Of a stretch of 64,000 bases of DNA, positions 62,804 to 64,000 are shown piece by piece. The notes below the pieces were generated by a model. The model was not told where the DNA came from. It did not search any database and was given only the letters and a program-made list of their open reading frames with translations. The DNA lies in contig NZ_ABJL02000006.1 in assembly GCF_000172175.1 (NCBI RefSeq), positions 510,966 to 574,965 of the forward strand. The letters are read 5' to 3'. Made by a program: the position numbers and the translations under genes. The DNA is from Bacteroides intestinalis DSM 17393 (GTDB lineage Bacteria > Bacteroidota > Bacteroidia > Bacteroidales > Bacteroidaceae). Each line of letters opens with the position of its first letter. The first letter of the stretch is position 1.

Positions 62804-62840
62804 GGAGATGTGTCAAAACTAAGGCACATCTCCTTTTTTT
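62804..62840. terminator. Hairpin at the IS boundary, terminator after fecR
   Basis: GGAGATGTG (62804-62812) pairs perfectly with CACATCTCC (62825-62833), followed by TTTTTTT. The outer sequence GGAGATGTGTCAAAAC looks like an insertion-sequence end, so the same bases may be IS terminal repeat and terminator. Confidence 0.7.
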
Positions 62841-62861
62841 ATATTTAAATGTTTTTTTTCT

Positions 62862-63884
62862 CTATGCGACTCTTTTTTCACTAATTTGGTAATACGCGGC
62901 TATATTCCTCGTATATTGCGTCATAATTGTTCTGATAAGAATACATATAATGCGTGCAGTCCCTCCCTTTCCTGCTTTTAGTAGTTTAGCACACATTTTT
63001 TTGATATTAAAAGCTATAGCAAAGAAAGCAAAGTCCATCGTAACCTTGTCTTCTCCTTTATGTCTGAACCGGCGGTATGCCATGTTGTATTTCATTTGTC
63101 CAAACACAGCTTCCGGTTCTATACACCTCCTGCCTCTATGCTTGATACCTTCCTCTGAGAGCAATTTTTCCCGTGCCTGCCGTTTGTATTGGTTTAACCG
63201 GTGATTGACTTCTATAATACGATTTCCCTGGGCTTTAAAGCAACTGCCACGCAAAGGACAACCCTCGCAATTTTGTGCTTTATAACGTGCACTTTCGGTG
63301 ATGTATCCGCTTGCAGTTTTGTCACGTCTGGTCCCTATACGGTTCATGCGCTGCCCCATAGGGCAAACGTAATAATCCTCTTCTGTATTGTAATGGAGAC
63401 TTTCCGCATGGAACGGATTGGGAGTATAACGGGGACGCTGTTCTTTATGGAAGAAGTTATACTTGACAAAGGCTTCTATCCCGTTCTCCTGCATGAACCG
63501 GTAATTTTCTTCTGAGCCGTAACCGGAGTCTGCCACCCCGACAGCGGGTAAGCGGTTATAGCGATGTTGGAAGGAGTGGAAGAAAGGAATGAGCGTCAGT
63601 GTATCGGTAGGGTTGGGAAACAGTCGGAAGTCTATGAGAAATTGGTTTTCAGTACCTATTTGCAAATTATATCCGGGCTTGGTCTGCCCGTTCTTCATGG
63701 CGTCTTCTTTCATACGCATGAATGTGGCATCAGGATCAGTCTTGGAATAGGAATTACGTTCTCCAAGAGTGTCAAGATGATTGTCGTATTCCATCAGCTT
63801 GTCACGATACCCTTTCAGTTCCTTGAGCTGTTTCTTCTTTTCGCGCAGGCTTTCTTTGTTCCTATCCTTTGTCGCAGGCTGTGT
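62862..63884 (-). pseudogene. IS1182-family transposase, C-terminal part, disrupted
   Basis: DDE transposase. The open frame covers the conserved LGERNSYSKTDPDATFMRMK, PGYNLQIGTENQFLIDF, ADSGYGSEENYRF, the cysteine block CEGCPLRGSC, and EAVFGQMKYNMAYRRFRHK near the C-terminus. The frame is blocked by an in-frame TAG at 63885-63887. Coding-like sequence upstream (LSDIVMTKEVLDT and ILLEQGDEPLH) sits in other frames, so at least one frameshift separates the N-terminal part. The first ATG inside the open part is at 63794. It is probably inactive unless frameshifting rescues it. Confidence 0.8.
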
Positions 63885-64000
63885 CTAGGACTTCTTTAGT
63901 CATCACTATGTCAGAGAGCATGGCGGAGTGATGGGCGGGTGTGTCTTTTACGGAGTCTCTTGTGCAATGGCTCGTCCCCCTGTTCCAGAAGGATTCGACC

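Larger units (their letters stand above)
62804..64000 (-). mobile_element. IS1182-family insertion sequence, one end and partial body
   Basis: The element is identified by its transposase. The left end is placed at about 62804 from the GGAGATGTGTCAAAAC sequence. The right end lies outside the window, so the inverted repeat and target duplication cannot be confirmed. Confidence 0.65.

Overview
The window is chromosomal DNA of a gut-type Bacteroides (order Bacteroidales). The evidence is SusC/SusD pairs, a hybrid two-component regulator, serine-type sulfatases, repeated matches to the Bacteroides -7 promoter box TAnnTTTG, few Shine-Dalgarno sequences, and a dcw cluster without murF. Species cannot be fixed from this sequence alone.

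Layout. (1) 1-5506, minus strand: a glycan-degrading operon GH2 glycosidase -> sulfatase -> GH20 hexosaminidase (the last runs off the left edge). (2) 5962-22380, plus strand: the division and cell wall (dcw) cluster mraZ-rsmH-ftsL-ftsI-murE-mraY-murD-ftsW-murG-murC-ftsQ-ftsA-ftsZ, then a yqeY-like gene and a terminator. A MraZ-type operator sits at the promoter. The spacers carry long imperfect hairpins and short repeats. (3) 22400-33276, housekeeping: a PagL-like outer-membrane protein, recO, tRNA-Glu with rpsT, gyrB, a DUF3109 protein, gpmI, corA with a structured leader and a 14-codon upstream ORF, a secreted beta-propeller-like protein, and rnhB. (4) 33373-48558, plus strand: a TPR/LuxR-type membrane regulator, SusC/SusD, a lysO-type exporter split into two overlapping genes, a LacZ-type GH2, a GH63 lipoprotein, and a heparinase II (PL21) with its own promoter box and terminator. 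(5) 48650-50854: a K+-dependent membrane pyrophosphatase. (6) 51088-62767: a 1370-residue hybrid two-component sensor convergent with a SusC/SusD pair. On the far side of that pair lie a detached, frameshifted STN-domain gene, an array of 22-bp palindromic repeats, an ECF sigma factor and a FecR-type anti-sigma factor. (7) 62804-64000: the end of an IS1182-family element with a disrupted transposase.

How the parts work together. The dcw genes make the lipid II precursor (MurE, MurD, MurC, MraY, MurG), cross-link it at the septum (FtsI, FtsW) and build the Z ring (FtsZ, FtsA, FtsQ, FtsL). Each SusC/SusD pair is an outer-membrane glycan importer. The enzymes around the first pair are secreted glycan hydrolases or lyases. 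The second pair has no enzyme beside it but has two regulators of different types.

The least explained signals are the corA leader (short ORF, mutually exclusive pairings and an unusually strong ribosome-binding site), the two 22-bp-period palindromic arrays, the detached STN gene, and a dense inverted-repeat element between the first operon and mraZ. All functional statements rest on motif recognition by eye; no database search was run.
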